Shown here in pieces: positions 44,440-55,662 of a stretch of 64,000 bases of DNA (positions within the stretch are counted from its first letter, which is position 1; each line of letters starts with the position of its first letter). Position numbers and translations under genes: made by a program. The DNA lies in contig OX465584.1 of NCBI GenBank assembly GCA_950022655.1, forward strand, positions 5,527,694-5,591,693. The letters are read 5' to 3'. This stretch comes from Alentia gelatinosa (Eukaryota; Annelida; Polychaeta; Phyllodocida; Polynoidae). The notes under the pieces are model-generated. The model saw only the letters and a list, made by a program, of their open reading frames with translations. It had not been told where the DNA came from and ran no database searches.

Positions 44440-44745
44440 TATATAATGACAAGAGCATATATAGCAATGATAATAATAACTATGATGATAACTATACGAT
44501 GAAAAAATAATAACGACAATAAGAGCAATGTTAACAGCAATAAAAATGCTAATAACAATAATAACTGTGATGATAATGATAATATCAATATAACATCAAT
44601 AACAAGAATAGCAGCAATAATAACAATAGTAGTAGCCATAAGAATGATAATAACAACAATAATAACCGCAGAGTTAATAATGATAATATCAATAAAAACA
44701 TCAATAATAATTACAATAATAAAAACAATAATAAAAGCTTCATGT
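44440..44745. repeat. Low-complexity AAT/AAC array
   Basis: Imperfect AATAATAACAAT words throughout; the minus-strand Ile/Val/Leu frame is an artefact. Confidence 0.85.
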
Positions 44746-45073
44746 ACAAGTGTAGTGGAGTCAGTAGAAACCTGCTCGTGTTGTTTCAGAGAGCGGTGCG
44801 GATGAACCCAGTGACCCCTGCCGGGCCGCCCTCTGGTGGGGAGGTCGGGAAGCATCGCCGACTGTATCCATCAGTTGGCGATCGTTTGGCATTGGGCTTT
44901 GTTGATATTGGATTTGTTCCAGCGAACCACCATAACTACCACCCTGCCCTCCTGCCTGTCCGCAACCATCTCTTTATCCTCTGTACCCTACAATATACAT
45001 ATATACACTGTCTCTAACATCTGTGATCTGTTTTAGCCACCCTGCAGCTGGGTCCAGTCCTCAATACTGAAGA
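44746..45073. other. No gene seen; perfect match to the CTCF core
   Basis: 44828-44839 reads GCCCTCTGGTGG, which fits the vertebrate/insect CTCF core in reverse complement. The surrounding CpG-richer DNA has an open frame of 91 codons without recognisable features or splice context. Confidence 0.35.
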
Positions 45074-45483
45074 GGTGCGTCCACCAACTACGACAAAGCT
45101 ACAACAAGCGCAGACAAGAAAGGTTCAATCGGCGCTTGTTGCAGCCTTGTCGTAAGAAGGGGGGCTTTATGACAGCGTTGTCAGGGCGCGTTGATAAGTG
45201 CATGCTCCACCAAAATTTCCTATCGTAGACCTTTGCGACACGCTCCCAACACGCCATGACACTCCATGACAAGGGTCCAGCCCCGGGAAAAATCAAACAT
45301 GCTCGGTGTTGTCGTAGCCTTGTCAGAAGACTCCTGACAAGCTTCCAATCGTGGCCTTGTCATAGAGTCTTGCCGGGAACTGGGGTCCACTAACCATGAC
45401 AAGGCCTCCAACCATAGACCAATCTAGATCTTGTTGGGAACCCATTGTCGTAGCCTTGTCGTGGTTGGTGGATGCCGCCCTTT
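45074..45483. mobile_element. Palindrome-rich CGACAAGG MITE
   Basis: GTGCGTCCACCAACTACGAC at the left and CTTGTCGTGGTTGGTGGATGC at the right. Same internal layout as 35010-35415, in opposite orientation. Confidence 0.7.
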
Positions 45484-45684
45484 AGTCTTGATATGTTTCC
45501 CATTGAAAAGGATTTAAGGCTTACCCCCCACCAACGCCTGGGGTCTGTGATAGACCTCCCGATAGGCTACGGATGGGAAATGGCCAAATCGTAGCCTATC
45601 GCCAGGTCCTCGATAATTCATCGTGGACATGGGTATAAATGGTAGGCCGTTGGAACGTCTTTGGAGGACGAAAAGCATAAAGGC

Positions 45685-45960
45685 GCATGTCCACCAACCA
45701 CAACAAGGCTACAACAAGCGCAGACAAGTAAGTTCCAATCAGCGCTTGTCGCAGCCTTGTCGTAAGGAGTGGGGCTTTACACAGCGGTGTGGGAGCGGTT
45801 CGGGAAGTGCACGCTCCACCAAAATTTCCTATCGTAAACCTCTGCGACAGGCTCCCGACATGCCATGACACTCCACGAGAAGGGTCCAGTCGTGGGAAAA
45901 ATCGAACATGCTCGATGTTGTCGTAGCCTTGTCGGAAGGCTTTATAAAAATTGTCAGAAG
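45685..45960. mobile_element. Truncated palindrome-rich CGACAAGG MITE
   Basis: The left end GCGCATGTCCACCAACCAC and the interior resemble 45074-45483; it breaks off after GCCTTGTCGGAAGGC. Confidence 0.65.
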
Positions 45961-46249
45961 CTACTCGCCGATTTTTCAGTACTTTAAACTAGAATATTGG
46001 TAATTGGAAACTAAAGACAAACCAACTGAAATTAAGATAAATGGGGCCTTTGGCACCACCAACCTACAAATACATCAGGGAGAAATTCATGATGAAATGG
46101 ATCACAGATCTAAAACATCGCTTGGTACCTCTATATACTCCTGTTTCCACCTGCCAACTTTTGAACTTCGATACATTTGTCGTCAGATCGCTGAATGGGA
46201 ACGAGACTTGCAGACAATGCTCATAGATTATGCAATAAGGCCAACGACA

Positions 46250-46528
46250 GATTTTCTCAGATTGACATAATCAAAATATTTTGATTTCATCGGCGATCCT
46301 CAGGATTTTAATGTGAAAATGAAATCAGTGCCTATTCGAAAAATGCAATAGAAACAGTGTAGAAAATGCACCCTCACCTTAAATTGGTACTGATATACAG
46401 TCAGAAACACTACCAAAAGGGCCTGTTGGGGTGGACAGCAATGATCAATCTGTTCACCCTCTTGGTCGCTTTGCCTCCTTGTGGTGCAGGCCGGATATGT
46501 TTGCATGCAAGCATAACTAAGGTGACGT
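46250..46528 (+). repeat. Sequence flanking the SINE, duplicated at 49090-49370
   Basis: ACAGATTTTCTCAGATTGAC, CATCGGCGATCCTCAGGATT, AAAATGCACCCTCACC and GCAGGCCGGATATGTTTGCA have reverse-strand counterparts to the right of the inverted SINE at 48783-49089. SINE and flank were therefore copied together. Confidence 0.65.
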
Positions 46529-46850
46529 GGTGGGGAGTTAGCTCAGTGGTAAAGAGCACTGGACTGTAATCACAAGGTTGTCAGACTTTGTTGATTCAGG
46601 TCCCACTGCAGCCACTTTTCTCTTTTACCCCCAGCAGTGGTAGATTTACTGCTATATCAAAGGCCAATCCTTCTCATTCCATGTCTATGTGGTGTGGGAA
46701 GTGAAAGAACTCTCACCTCAGTAAATGTTTAAGGGGGAGATTTCTACCTGAATTCATCTCATAGATTCGATTATCATCAAACCCAAAGTGAGTCTAATAG
46801 ATCATATTGGACGTTAAACTACCCAAACAAACAAACAAAAAACCAAAGAA
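46529..46850 (+). mobile_element. tRNA-derived SINE
   Basis: The head GGGGAGTTAGCTCAGTGGT carries a clear A-box (TTAGCTCAGTGG, 46538-46549). The B-box is decayed (GATTCAGGTCC, about 46597). A conserved body follows (CCCAGCAGTGGTAGATTTAC, AAAGGCCAATCCTTCTCATT, GAAAGAACTCTCACC), then a tail ending TTGGACGTTAAACTACCC and (AAAC) repeats. No anticodon stem of a functional tRNA can be defended. Confidence 0.75.
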
Positions 46851-47269
46851 AACTCATATAACCGGTGCCATTTTGATCGGCCAATCGAAACAGTATACAT
46901 CATTCCGTCTTACACTCCGTTACAACACAGATAGATTTATATGCCTACAAGGAACCGCACTAACACGATCTGAAAACCTCCAGGGGGTATACAATGTATA
47001 TCAAAACCAATCAAGATGTAATAAACTCAAATATCACAAACCTTAAAAAGAGCGAGAAGCCACATCAGTTGAAAACAGAGGGAGATGAAAAACAAGAATA
47101 GAGCAGACAGCTGCGCTACATCCGTAACTCATTCTCTTTAAAAAAGAAAAATGTAAATCGCCAGGAATTATCGAGTTTCCGTGCGCAGTCGGCAGATGGC
47201 GCCATCACGGACAATGTGAGCACGGGTTGCGGCTTCCCACATGTTTTACCCACCACTACGCAGCTGACC
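46851..47269. other. No gene seen
   Basis: Unique, AT-rich then mixed. Confidence 0.3.
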
Positions 47270-48265
47270 TTTATGGACGTAACCCACCCCCACACGCCTC
47301 TCCCTCTACCACCCTACACCCCCTATCTCCACCCCACCTCAACCTACAACCCCTACACCCTCCACATCTCACCCTTCACTCCCTACACCCACCCATCTCA
47401 CCCTACACTCCCTACACCCTCCACACCTCACCCTACACACCCCTACACCCTTCCAACCTCACCCTATACCCTGTACACCTTACCCTTCACCCCTACACTC
47501 TCCCAATCTTTCTCTACACCACTAACGCCCTCCACACCTCACCCTCCACCCTCCCGACCTCACCCTACACATCCTACACCCTCCCCACCTCACCCTATAC
47601 CCCCTACACCCTCCAAACCTCACCCTACACCCCTACACCCCCTACACCCTCCCCACCTCACCCGATACCCCTTACACCCTCAAAACCTCACCCTATACCC
47701 CTACACCCTCCCCACCTCACCCTATACCCCCTACACCCTCCAAACCTCACCCTACACCCCCTACACCCTCCCCACCTCACCCTATACCCCCTGCACCCTC
47801 CAAACCTCACCCTATACCCCCTACACCCTCCCCACCTCACCCTATACCCCCTACATCCTCCAAACCTCACCCTAGACCCCTACACCCTCCCACCCCACCT
47901 CACCCTACAGCCCCTACACCCTCCAAACCTCACCAAACACCTCCTACACCCTCCACACCACACCCTACACCCCTACACACACACCCCATCTCACCCTACA
48001 CTCCCTACACCCTCCACACCTCACCCTACACACCCTACACCCTCCACACCTCACCCTACACACCCCTACACCCTCCACACCTCACCCTACACCCTCCCCA
48101 TCTCACCCTACACTCCCTACACCCTCCTGACCTCACCCTACACATCCTTCACCCTCCACACCTTACAAAGAAACCCCTTACATCCTCCCCACCCCACAAT
48201 TCACCCACTACATCCTCCCCACCCTAAAATACACCAACCCCCCATCACTCTACACCTTCCCTACC
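47270..48265. repeat. 30-bp satellite (CTACACCCTCCCCACCTCAC)n
   Basis: The unit CTACACCCTCCCCACCTCAC then CCTATACCCC alternates in the middle with a CCAAACCTC variant, giving a 60-bp higher-order period. Frames of 219 and 347 codons (Pro/Thr/His/Leu/Tyr) are kept open by the period and judged non-coding. Confidence 0.95.
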
Positions 48266-48782
48266 TGTGAGAACATACTTATGATATCACTGTTTTCATC
48301 ATACAGACTGAATCCTTCTATGTATATACACCACACACACATACGGAGATGACCTCGGGTCAGATGGGGGTTGGCGGCGGACGGGGGAAGAAGCGGGTGG
48401 GTTGGAGGAGGAGGGGGGCATCCTGTCAGTTGCGATTTACACATATGATCGAGCGCTATTTTTGCAGACAAAAAACATCTGGCTGAGTTTTTTTCTGAGT
48501 AGTCACCTCGAGCTAGTACACTGGGGTTAGGGTTCATTAACAGATGCTATGTGGTACATGTGAACATATGGAGTAGTATGAGGAAATTAAGTTACTGAGT
48601 CCGTAGTGATCGCCGTTCAAGCCCTTTCGTCCCAGAACTGCAGACCGACACTGTAGGTGTAGGGCCATAGTTAGCGGATAAAAGACTGAGAAGGGCATCC
48701 CTACAGGCTCAGTCGCTACGTTTCTTTATCATCATGTACCTCGAAATCACGAATAAAAACAACCATTTTATTGGGTTTGATT
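48266..48782. other. No gene seen
   Basis: Unique; a G-rich patch at 48360-48420. Confidence 0.3.
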
Positions 48783-49089
48783 GGTTTCTTTGGTTTGGTT
48801 TCACGTCCAGTCAACCATTGCCGGTTCTTACCAAACTTTCTCAAGGTTTTTTTACACTACAAGGGTGGTGAGAGAATTTATGAGATGAATTCAGGTAGAA
48901 TTCTCACCCCTACACATTTACCGAGGTGAGAGTTCTTCTACTTCCCACACCACATAGACATGGTATGAGAAGGATTGGTCTTTGATATAGCAGTAAATCT
49001 ACCACTGCTGGGGGTGAAGGAGAAAAGTGGCTGCAGTGCGACTGGAAGTCCAGTGCTCTTTAGTACCACTGAGCCAACTCCCCACCCTG
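48783..49089 (-). mobile_element. tRNA-derived SINE, inverted copy
   Basis: Reverse complement of 46529-46850: the body contains AATGAGAAGGATTGG-like sequence and the head reads ACCACTGAGCCAACTCCCCA. The 3' part retains GACGTGAAACC-like tail sequence. Confidence 0.75.
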
Positions 49090-49370
49090 GTCCCTATTGT
49101 TATGTTTGCGTGCAAGCATATCCGGTCTGCACCACAAGGAGGCGAGGCGACCAAGAGGGTGAACAGATTGGTAATTGCTGGCCACCCCAGAGGCCTCTTT
49201 GATAGTGCTTCTGACTGTATGTCAGTATCAATTCAACGTTAGGGTGCATTTTCTGCACTGTTTCTACTGCATTTTCCGGATAGACACTTTCATTTTCACA
49301 GTAAAATCTCGAGGATCGCCGATGAAATCAAGATATTTTTATTTTTGTTAGTATCTGAGAAAATCTGTCT
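49090..49370 (-). repeat. SINE flank, inverted copy of 46250-46528
   Basis: GCAAGCATATCCGGTCTGCA, GAGGGTGAACAGATTG, GGTGCATTTTCTGCACTG, GAGGATCGCCGATGAAATCA. Confidence 0.65.
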
Positions 49371-49639
49371 TTGGCCACCTGAGCGGACAGCTGTTGGCAG
49401 TCAGTCTCGAAGTGGGGAGTTACGCTGCCACATCTCATTTTTTGTTGATTTTAATTTTCTTACTATAGGCCTCGCAACCATATTGGGGACTGAAAACTAG
49501 TTATTTTTGAGTTGCTATACAAAAGTTCTCATAACTTAGGCTGTAAAAAGGATACAGATTTATAAATGGTGCCATATTAAACCAGAGATCATGGGCGTTA
49601 TTGTGATATATATTTTGAATTCATTGAGGTAATTAATCT

Positions 49640-49995
49640 GTTTTCATTTTTGACACATTTTCTCTGAAATCATGCTAAAAGTTAGGCAAAATGTTGACCT
49701 TCTAGAATATGAGTGAAGATTGCATAGAATTCCGTATGGAAGCAAAATCAAAGCCCAGTTTAATCAAATAGAAATTTCTTTGAGGATCATTTTGATACCT
49801 TAACTTTTATTGTACTCATAGTAGAAGTCAAAATGAACTGTTTTGTTATCAAATTAGAAAAGTAGCAAAAAGCCCCTTTTTGTGATATGCACCATATGTT
49901 ATAGCATTGTCGTGGTAGGCAGAAAATAGAGAACTAAGGCTTGGTTGGAGATGATGCAATATTTTACATCATAATTTCAGACAATGTTTTTCCTT
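49640..49995 (+). repeat. Dispersed repeat, copy also at 28040-28345
   Basis: Same landmarks in the same order as 28040-28345, with longer spacing. Confidence 0.6.
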
Positions 49996-50224
49996 TAGTT
50001 ATTATCTACAAACAAATGCTTCCTTAAACTAATTAGATATGTAGCACATGTCAATCTATATAAATTTTGAGGGAAACCCTGTTTGAATCCGGATCCCACC
50101 ATAGTCCCTAATATGCCTTCCTGACCTATAGTTTGTAATTTGTACTTAGCTACCACTCCCCCGCCCCCATCCCATTTGAATGCCTGTCCGCCCTGGCCCT
50201 GGGATGTACTCTTGTCTAACAATT

Positions 50225-50580
50225 CCTAACTGCCGTGGTGCGCCCTAGCGGGTGAACGGGCAACAATCGGAAATTCGCGGTTATCATTTCGTATGACGCA
50301 TGTATTTTGCCGGCAACCAGCATAGTGATCTCATTGCTTTCTCTCTAGAAAATATATCTATAAAAATAAACTACATTACTAAACTTTGATTTCAGCATGG
50401 CTCGAAATAAATCATAAGAGAAAAGGTATTTCTGCCAAGAGATCTACAAAAAAAGAATAACATATTCTAGTTTTCCCTCCACGAGATTCTCACTCTCGTG
50501 GCCCCTCAGTCTCCAAGCCTAAGTTTGGTTCACTGTGTCTCTGTGTGCGGGAGACTCTCCAAGCGGATATTACTGAACTT
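50225..50580 (+). repeat. Dispersed repeat, copy also at 18185-18570
   Basis: CGCCCTAGCGGGTGAACG at the left and CTCACTCTCGTGGCCCCTCA at the right. This copy lacks the MITE fragment present at 18377-18460. Confidence 0.65.
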
Positions 50581-50813
50581 TACACGTGTTATATGAGGTA
50601 GGTAACTAACTTTTTTTTATCAGGGAAGGGGGTGGGGGGTCCATGGGGGGAGTTAACCTTTTTTCAGAGTATTTCCCCATGACTGTGTTATGTGAGTCAA
50701 ACACCGTCCAACTTTTCATACACCTCCAATAATCAGTGCCATTTTTGACAGCCAATGGAAACGGGCCTTACTAAAGCTCAGTAAGTAACCAATAACTTTG
50801 TTTGTTCTTGCAG

Positions 50814-51036
50814 CGGAAGGTGGAGGACGACCTTGACCCTCAGATGCTGTTTGAGGTCGACATGGAGGTCATGCAGAACACACGTGACTTCCTCTACAGC
50901 AGAACTCTCCAGTGCATGAAGGCGCAAAAAGACCACCGGAAGTTCCATCTCAGCAAAGCCAACAGCAAGGTCAAGGTCAGGGACATCTTCCGGCCCACAC
51001 CGGAACCTGCGCCGTCAACGACGACTGCGTACGCTG
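50814..51036 (+). CDS. Internal coding exon A of an unrecognised gene
   Basis: An internal exon with a clean acceptor (TTGTTCTTGCAG just before it) and a consensus donor (GCTG then GTGAGT). It encodes about 74 residues starting Arg-Lys-Val-Glu-Asp-Asp-Leu-Asp-Pro. The sequence is polar and charged: an acidic start, MEVMQNTRDFLYSRTLQCMK in the middle, then basic FHLSKANSKVKVRDIF and a Pro/Ser/Thr-rich end. Codon choice is GC-rich at third positions, unlike the surrounding AT-rich DNA. The exon begins in phase 0 and ends after one base of a codon, which fits the exon at 58820. One domain-like helical region followed by a linker is my reading; I do not recognise the family. Exons before this one must exist but were not found in the window. 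Confidence 0.75.
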
Positions 51037-51410
51037 GTGAGTTCTGCTACTTCCGGAACCGTTTCATTCATTCACTTCCGCCTGTTTCTTGCGGTGTTTT
51101 TTTTTCTATTTGATTTTTGTCTTTTAGATTTCGAAATAGTTCTTATTTTATATACATTCCACTAGGGTCGAGATCACCCAGAAAGTGACATCGACCTGAT
51201 TTTATCACTCATCGATAACAAAGTCCCCATTGAAAATATATGGGGCCACAGTAAACTACCCTTTATTTCAAGCTGTCGAAGCCAGAACCATTAATTACCT
51301 ATTCTAACTCACCTTGGGGACTCCTTTCTTAGTGTCACTCTAGGGAAGGGAATACACCTGGAGATCTTCAAAAGTTTTCAACCTTTTTATCTGAATAGTT
51401 TTTCCCTATA
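51037..51410. other. Intron sequence, no feature
   Basis: Start of the 7.8-kb intron. 51222-51262 shares AAAGTCCCCATTGAAAATAT with 20385. Confidence 0.4.
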
Positions 51411-51759
51411 GGGAGCCAAAGTGAACCCGTTGCAACCACAGATAGCCGATCACAAAATACTATTTCCGGGTATAGGCGCTCAGTACTTTGACTATATAGG
51501 TTCAAGATTATATGTCTCATTCACCAATCTTTTAGATCCAAATTTTTAATAAACTTAACAACTGTCATCGTAGTTTTGAAACAAAGTTATTCAGAGACGA
51601 TAGTTATAAACTCCACCTCAAAAGTAACAAACGAGACCAAAAACATAAATCTAGCCTCAAACCCCCATAGCTTTAGCACTAAGCCTCGTTCTTACTGGCA
51701 CCGGAAATGGTGTTTTGTAGGTGGGTATCTGTCGTTTCAGCGGATTCACTTTGGCTCCC
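51411..51759. mobile_element. Mariner-like MITE with GGGAGCCAAAGTGAACCC ends, intronic
   Basis: Second complete copy; TA lies directly outside both ends (51409-51410 and 51760-51761). Same length and order of landmarks as 36123-36472. Confidence 0.75.
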
Positions 51760-51761
51760 TA

Positions 51762-52159
51762 TTCAGTCCAAACCATTCACCCACAGACCTTCCCCTGAGC
51801 TTCCTCCTCTGTTTCGAGTATATATTCATCCCAATTTTCAATCATTTATTTATTTAATTTTTTATTGATATTGTTGTTCTCAGTCTAGTAATAAATTCTC
51901 ACCGCGGCGCTATCTCCATGTTATTCTAAGGCAAAAGAGTAGTCTCCCACACTCGTTAGAACCCCAATTCCCCTTCAGTACTTGGTAATTACCTATTTAA
52001 TCTCATTGATTACGCGTCCGAAAGCAATTGATAAGGGAAAATACACCCCAAGCATATTCTTAGTGCCTTTGTGCTGGTTAGTCCCTATAATATACCCTTT
52101 AGTATGGAAATTCCTAGGTTTAATTCATTCGAGAAGATGGATAAAAGACACAACAAATA
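51762..52159. other. Intron sequence, no feature
   Basis: AT-rich; nothing recognised. Confidence 0.3.
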
Positions 52160-52283
52160 ATAGTTTTGTGGACAGATGGCTCTGTAAATCACTCGAGGTT
52201 GATTTCGCAATACACGAGCGTTATCGTGTATTACAACACGTCAACCTCTCGTGGTTTACGACCGCCTGTCCACAAAACCATGG
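52160..52283. mobile_element. Hairpin MITE, second copy
   Basis: TAGTTTTGTGGACAGATGG to CCGCCTGTCCACAAAACCATG. Matches 14548-14675, with the same ACACGAGCGTTA centre. Confidence 0.7.
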
Positions 52284-52424
52284 ATCATTATCAATGAAGC
52301 ATACTACAGGGGTCTTCAATGACGTTCTGCTACCGATTGGGATAACCGATTCGAGACGATCATCGGGCAGCATCGGATCGGTAATAATCGGTTATTTCGA
52401 TTTCTTTTAATCCTTAAAAAAGCG

Positions 52425-52785
52425 CGCACCTGGTGATTTTTTTAAATATCAATAATTATCAGTAATTTTGCTGTAATTTATCTTAATGCCATATGAGTAA
52501 AATATTAAAATTTCCCTTGTCTGACCTAACCCAAGAGGTACAATAGACATTTGCTTGATTTAAATACAATGATATGGATATTACTATGTTAAAAGCAACT
52601 CTTTAAAAATTCCATAAATTCTTATGTAACTTTCTCATGATATCAATTTCTAAATCAAAAGCTAGCACGGTGAACGCCATTTTTCAAGTAGATATGTGTT
52701 CTACAATACCTTGAGCTCATCATATTCAACTTTCACGTAAAACGGGTTTCGCTTTTCAAGGCAAATTGTCCGATATGCCTTTAAT
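52425..52785 (-). mobile_element. TTAA-target MITE, partial
   Basis: The outer end CAAATTGTCCGATATGCCT is followed by TTAA (52786-52789). The other side begins with CACCTGGTGATTTTTTTAAA, matching the CACCAGGTGG motif of this family, but lacks the outer end. Confidence 0.6.
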
Positions 52786-52939
52786 ATGACTTGGATTTGC
52801 TGTCGGAACCACCGTCAGCATTCCTGGCGTCAGTCAGTGGAGCCTTTGATAGTTTAAATACATCTTCAAAGAGAATATGTCATAAATACAAGAAATGCCT
52901 CGAGGTTCCATGACAGGGATCTTTTAGCACTTCTGTAGA

Positions 52940-53440
52940 CTGGCTTCAGTCCCTGCATCCTATGGCTACCCCTCCACTAGACTTGCTCAAGTCTTTGATC
53001 ATGGACATTCATTTAATGATTAAAGAAAAATCGGAATGCAATTCATTATAGCATGTGTCCTTCTCTGACTGGCCCATGAATCAAAGACTTGTCCACTCTG
53101 ACCAGAATCTCCTGTTTATGACCCCAAGCCACTCCCTGTAACCCTATACCTCCCTCTACCCCTCCCCCCTCCCCTCCTCCAGTTCCCTGGCCGCCTGTGT
53201 TGTCATAGCAATAAATCACGCCTACTCCTGACTATGTCTCGATTGAGATCAAAGTGAGAGGGTATCAATCTCCCAGCAGGTATCCTGGCCAGTAGCCAGA
53301 CCTCTGCTTGGGGAATGTGGCGCAAAATCGCGCCAGTCTACACGGCCGATTACGGATGAGACCAGTCCCTGTGTCACTCAGAAGGGGCGGAGGGGTAGGA
53401 TACAGGGACTGAGGCTAGTCTACCCCTCCACTTACCTCAC
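52940..53440 (-). repeat. Dispersed repeat, inverted copy of 38038-38560
   Basis: Contains CAGTCCCTGCATCCTATGGC, the sequence that forms the 34-bp array at 3596, then ACTTGCTCAAGTCTTTGATC and GACTGGCCCATGAATCAAAG. Confidence 0.7.
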
Positions 53441-53499
53441 CCCTCCTCCCTGGGATTTCTGGGCCTGTTAATTAGGCATTAGGCAAACTAGTTTTATTA

Positions 53500-53800
53500 G
53501 AGCGTGATTTTACGCACTATATACATTGCCTATTAAAGGTTAGAGTGCTCACATACACTTTCAGCATGCTGAGAAAAATCTATCCCTTCACTATCTGCGT
53601 GCTATTAACTGTGATAGTGGGAAAGGGTCAGGGTGCCAGTGTCTCAGTATCTTAGAGGTATGCCCAGGTAACCATGACCAATCACTAGAGACAAAAACAC
53701 CTCATTGACCTACTGGTGCTGATATGTTTGGATCCTAGACTCAGGGGGTTGTAGAAATGGGTTGAGTGTTTTTTTTAGTTTTTTTTTAGACATTTATTTA
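53500..53800 (+). repeat. Copy of the 13626-type dispersed repeat, uninterrupted
   Basis: A single lead unit (GAGCGTGATTTTACGCAC to ACACTTTCAGC), then CTATCCCTTCACTATCTGCG and ACCTCATTGACCTACTGGTG without the insertion seen at 13949-14305. Confidence 0.65.
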
Positions 53801-54214
53801 GACTCGCTTACGCTCAGCTATCAGGCGGCTGGTTTAAATGCGTGGCCAGTATTTTCTTGGTAACTTTTACATTCGGTAGTTTTGTTTTTGGTGAGTTGGT
53901 ACCATCCGAACAACATACATACAAATTTCAATTTAAACTTAAACATGTCACAAATAGTAATCACATTAAGTGGGTGCAAGTGGGTTACAGAAAACTATCC
54001 CTAGACTGAATGTAACTGAAACCTTTTATCATTATTCATTCACAATTACACGCTCATTCATCAATGATGAACATTCATTTTGCTCCTAGTTTCTCGATAC
54101 TGTCCAAAGACCTGAGCAAGTTTAACACTTCTATAAACTGATAGGGCGCGGTCCTCACTGAACAGACGACATTTCGTTCCATGAGACTGTCGAATATGAA
54201 AGATTCCCTGATGA
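53801..54214. other. Intron sequence, no feature
   Basis: AT-rich; the end resembles the edge of the 13626-type repeat (CGCTCATTCATCAATGATGA). Confidence 0.3.
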
Positions 54215-54409
54215 AAAGTAGTACCTAGAATTTGCACAACAGCTACCACAATTCAGGCACCATGCTGTAAGATTAAAAAAAATGCCCAGCTCTTCAAGCA
54301 CAGTAAGGAAGGTGTGGATATCGATAACGAGGCTGAGGGTGTTCTGGTGGAGATGGTGGGGAACGCTGAGTGGCGACCATTAGGCCCTGGCGGCGTCCCA
54401 CCGAACTAG
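54215..54409 (+). pseudogene. Short coding-like stretch, possible gene remnant
   Basis: An open frame of 64 codons ending in TAG. Its last 45 or so residues look protein-like: NAQLFKHSKEGVDIDNEAEG followed by VLVEMVGNAEWRPLGPGGV. Third positions are GC-rich and charged and hydrophobic residues alternate, unlike the low-complexity frames elsewhere. There is no clear start codon in a good context. A possible acceptor (CACAATTCAG, ending 54256) precedes it, and a T-rich AG (54440) follows the stop. It may be a terminal exon of another gene, a skipped exon of the host gene or a retrocopy fragment. I cannot name the family. Confidence 0.35.
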
Positions 54410-54744
54410 GAATCACGTCTCTTTCATTTTCATTTCAAAGGACGCCGTTTGCAACTCCTTCACAGACCCTTTCACCATCCCAAAGAGAGGCTCCTCAGAC
54501 GCGCGCGCCATCTTGTGGCGACTAACGATTTCCGGTTCCTGAAGGCACACTTCCGGTTCCGCTATTACCCAGACAACTCGAGCACCAGAAACTTAACCCA
54601 TCCCTCCACCCCAGACCCTCTAGGCATTACTTCATACATGTAGGTGTTCTTGGGGTCCTCCCTAAATATTGTAATCCCGAACCATGGACAGAAATATGGA
54701 ATAATTTCAACAATCCAATATTAAATCAATGTGAGGATTTCGTC
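54410..54744. other. Intron sequence with a CpG-rich patch
   Basis: 54440-54620 is GC-richer and, after an AG at 54439-54440, stays open in the phase expected of the host gene until TAG at 54643. No convincing donor was found, so it is not called an exon. GCCATCTTGTGG at about 54508 is one base off the CTCF core. Confidence 0.3.
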
Positions 54745-55100
54745 ATGGATAATACATAAAACTAGGAGCAAATAGTATGTTCATCATAGATGAATGAGCG
54801 TGCAGTTATGAATGAATAACAATTAAAAGGTTTGGGTTAGATTCAGTCTATGGATAGTTTTCTGTAACTACTTGCACCAAATCAACTTGCCGTTTCTGTA
54901 ACTGCCTATCTAGGATCCAAACACATCAAGCACCAGTGGGTCTTGATGTATTTTGGTCTTGAGTGATAGCTGGCCACGGCTCTAAGACCCTGAGACACTG
55001 GGTCCCTGCTCTGTTCTCACTATCACAGTGAATAGGACACAGATAGTGAAGTGATAGTATGTATGCAGTACCCTGAAAGTCTATATGGACCCCTCTAAAC
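54745..55100 (-). repeat. Copy of the 13626-type dispersed repeat
   Basis: Reverse orientation: GATCCAAACACATCAAGCAC, GACCCTGAGACACTGGGTCC, CACAGATAGTGAAGTGATAG. Confidence 0.6.
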
Positions 55101-55227
55101 TCTAGATGATGTATTTAGTGAGTGCAAGCACGCTATAAAAAGACAAAAATCAAGCCACCTTTACCAGTAGAAAGGTTAGGGTGTATTCAGGAAATAACAC
55201 AGAATGAACTAGTGGGTTTATTAACAC

Positions 55228-55662
55228 CACTGTCTAATGCATATTCGTACGAACCAATCACAGTACAACTTACATTAGTCCGTTTACAAACTGCCTTCCG
55301 ACACTGTCTAGTGCGTATTCGTCAGAACCAATCACAGTACAACTTACATTAGTCCGTTTACAAACTGCCCTCCGACACTGTCTAGTGCGTATTCGTCAGA
55401 ACCAATCACAGTACAGCTTACATTAGTCCGTTTACAAACCGCCCTCCGACACTGTCTAGTGCGTATTCGTCAGAACCAATCACAGTACAGCTTACATTAG
55501 TCCGTTTACAAACCGCCCTCCACCACTGTCTAGTGCGTATTCGTCAGAACCAATCACAGTACAGCTTACATTAGTCCGTTTACAAACTGCCCTCCGACAC
55601 TGTCTAGTGCGTATTCGTCAGAACCAATCACAGTACAACTTACATTAGTCCGCTTACAAACC
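55228..55662. repeat. 75-bp satellite, about 6 copies, intronic
   Basis: The unit is CTGTCTAGTGCGTATTCGTC, AGAACCAATCACAGTACAAC, TTACATTAGTCCGTTTACAA, ACTGCCCTCCGACAC. Each unit has one CCAAT and a GTTTACA word. Confidence 0.95.

Noticed and set aside
44742..45036. Frame of 91 codons in a GC-richer patch
   Set aside because: No splice-site context, no recognisable domain, and an overlapping frame is equally open.
46529..46605. Functional tRNA gene
   Set aside because: The A-box is good but the B-box is decayed and the arms do not pair convincingly; it is the head of a SINE with further copies.
47216..48270. Thr/Pro/Tyr-rich frames of 219 and 347 codons
   Set aside because: Produced by the 30-bp satellite; two frames are open in parallel with no gene context.
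54441..54643. Exon of the host gene in the phase expected after exon A
   Set aside because: An AG precedes it and the phase fits, but no convincing donor precedes the TAG at its end, and exon A already joins exon B in phase.
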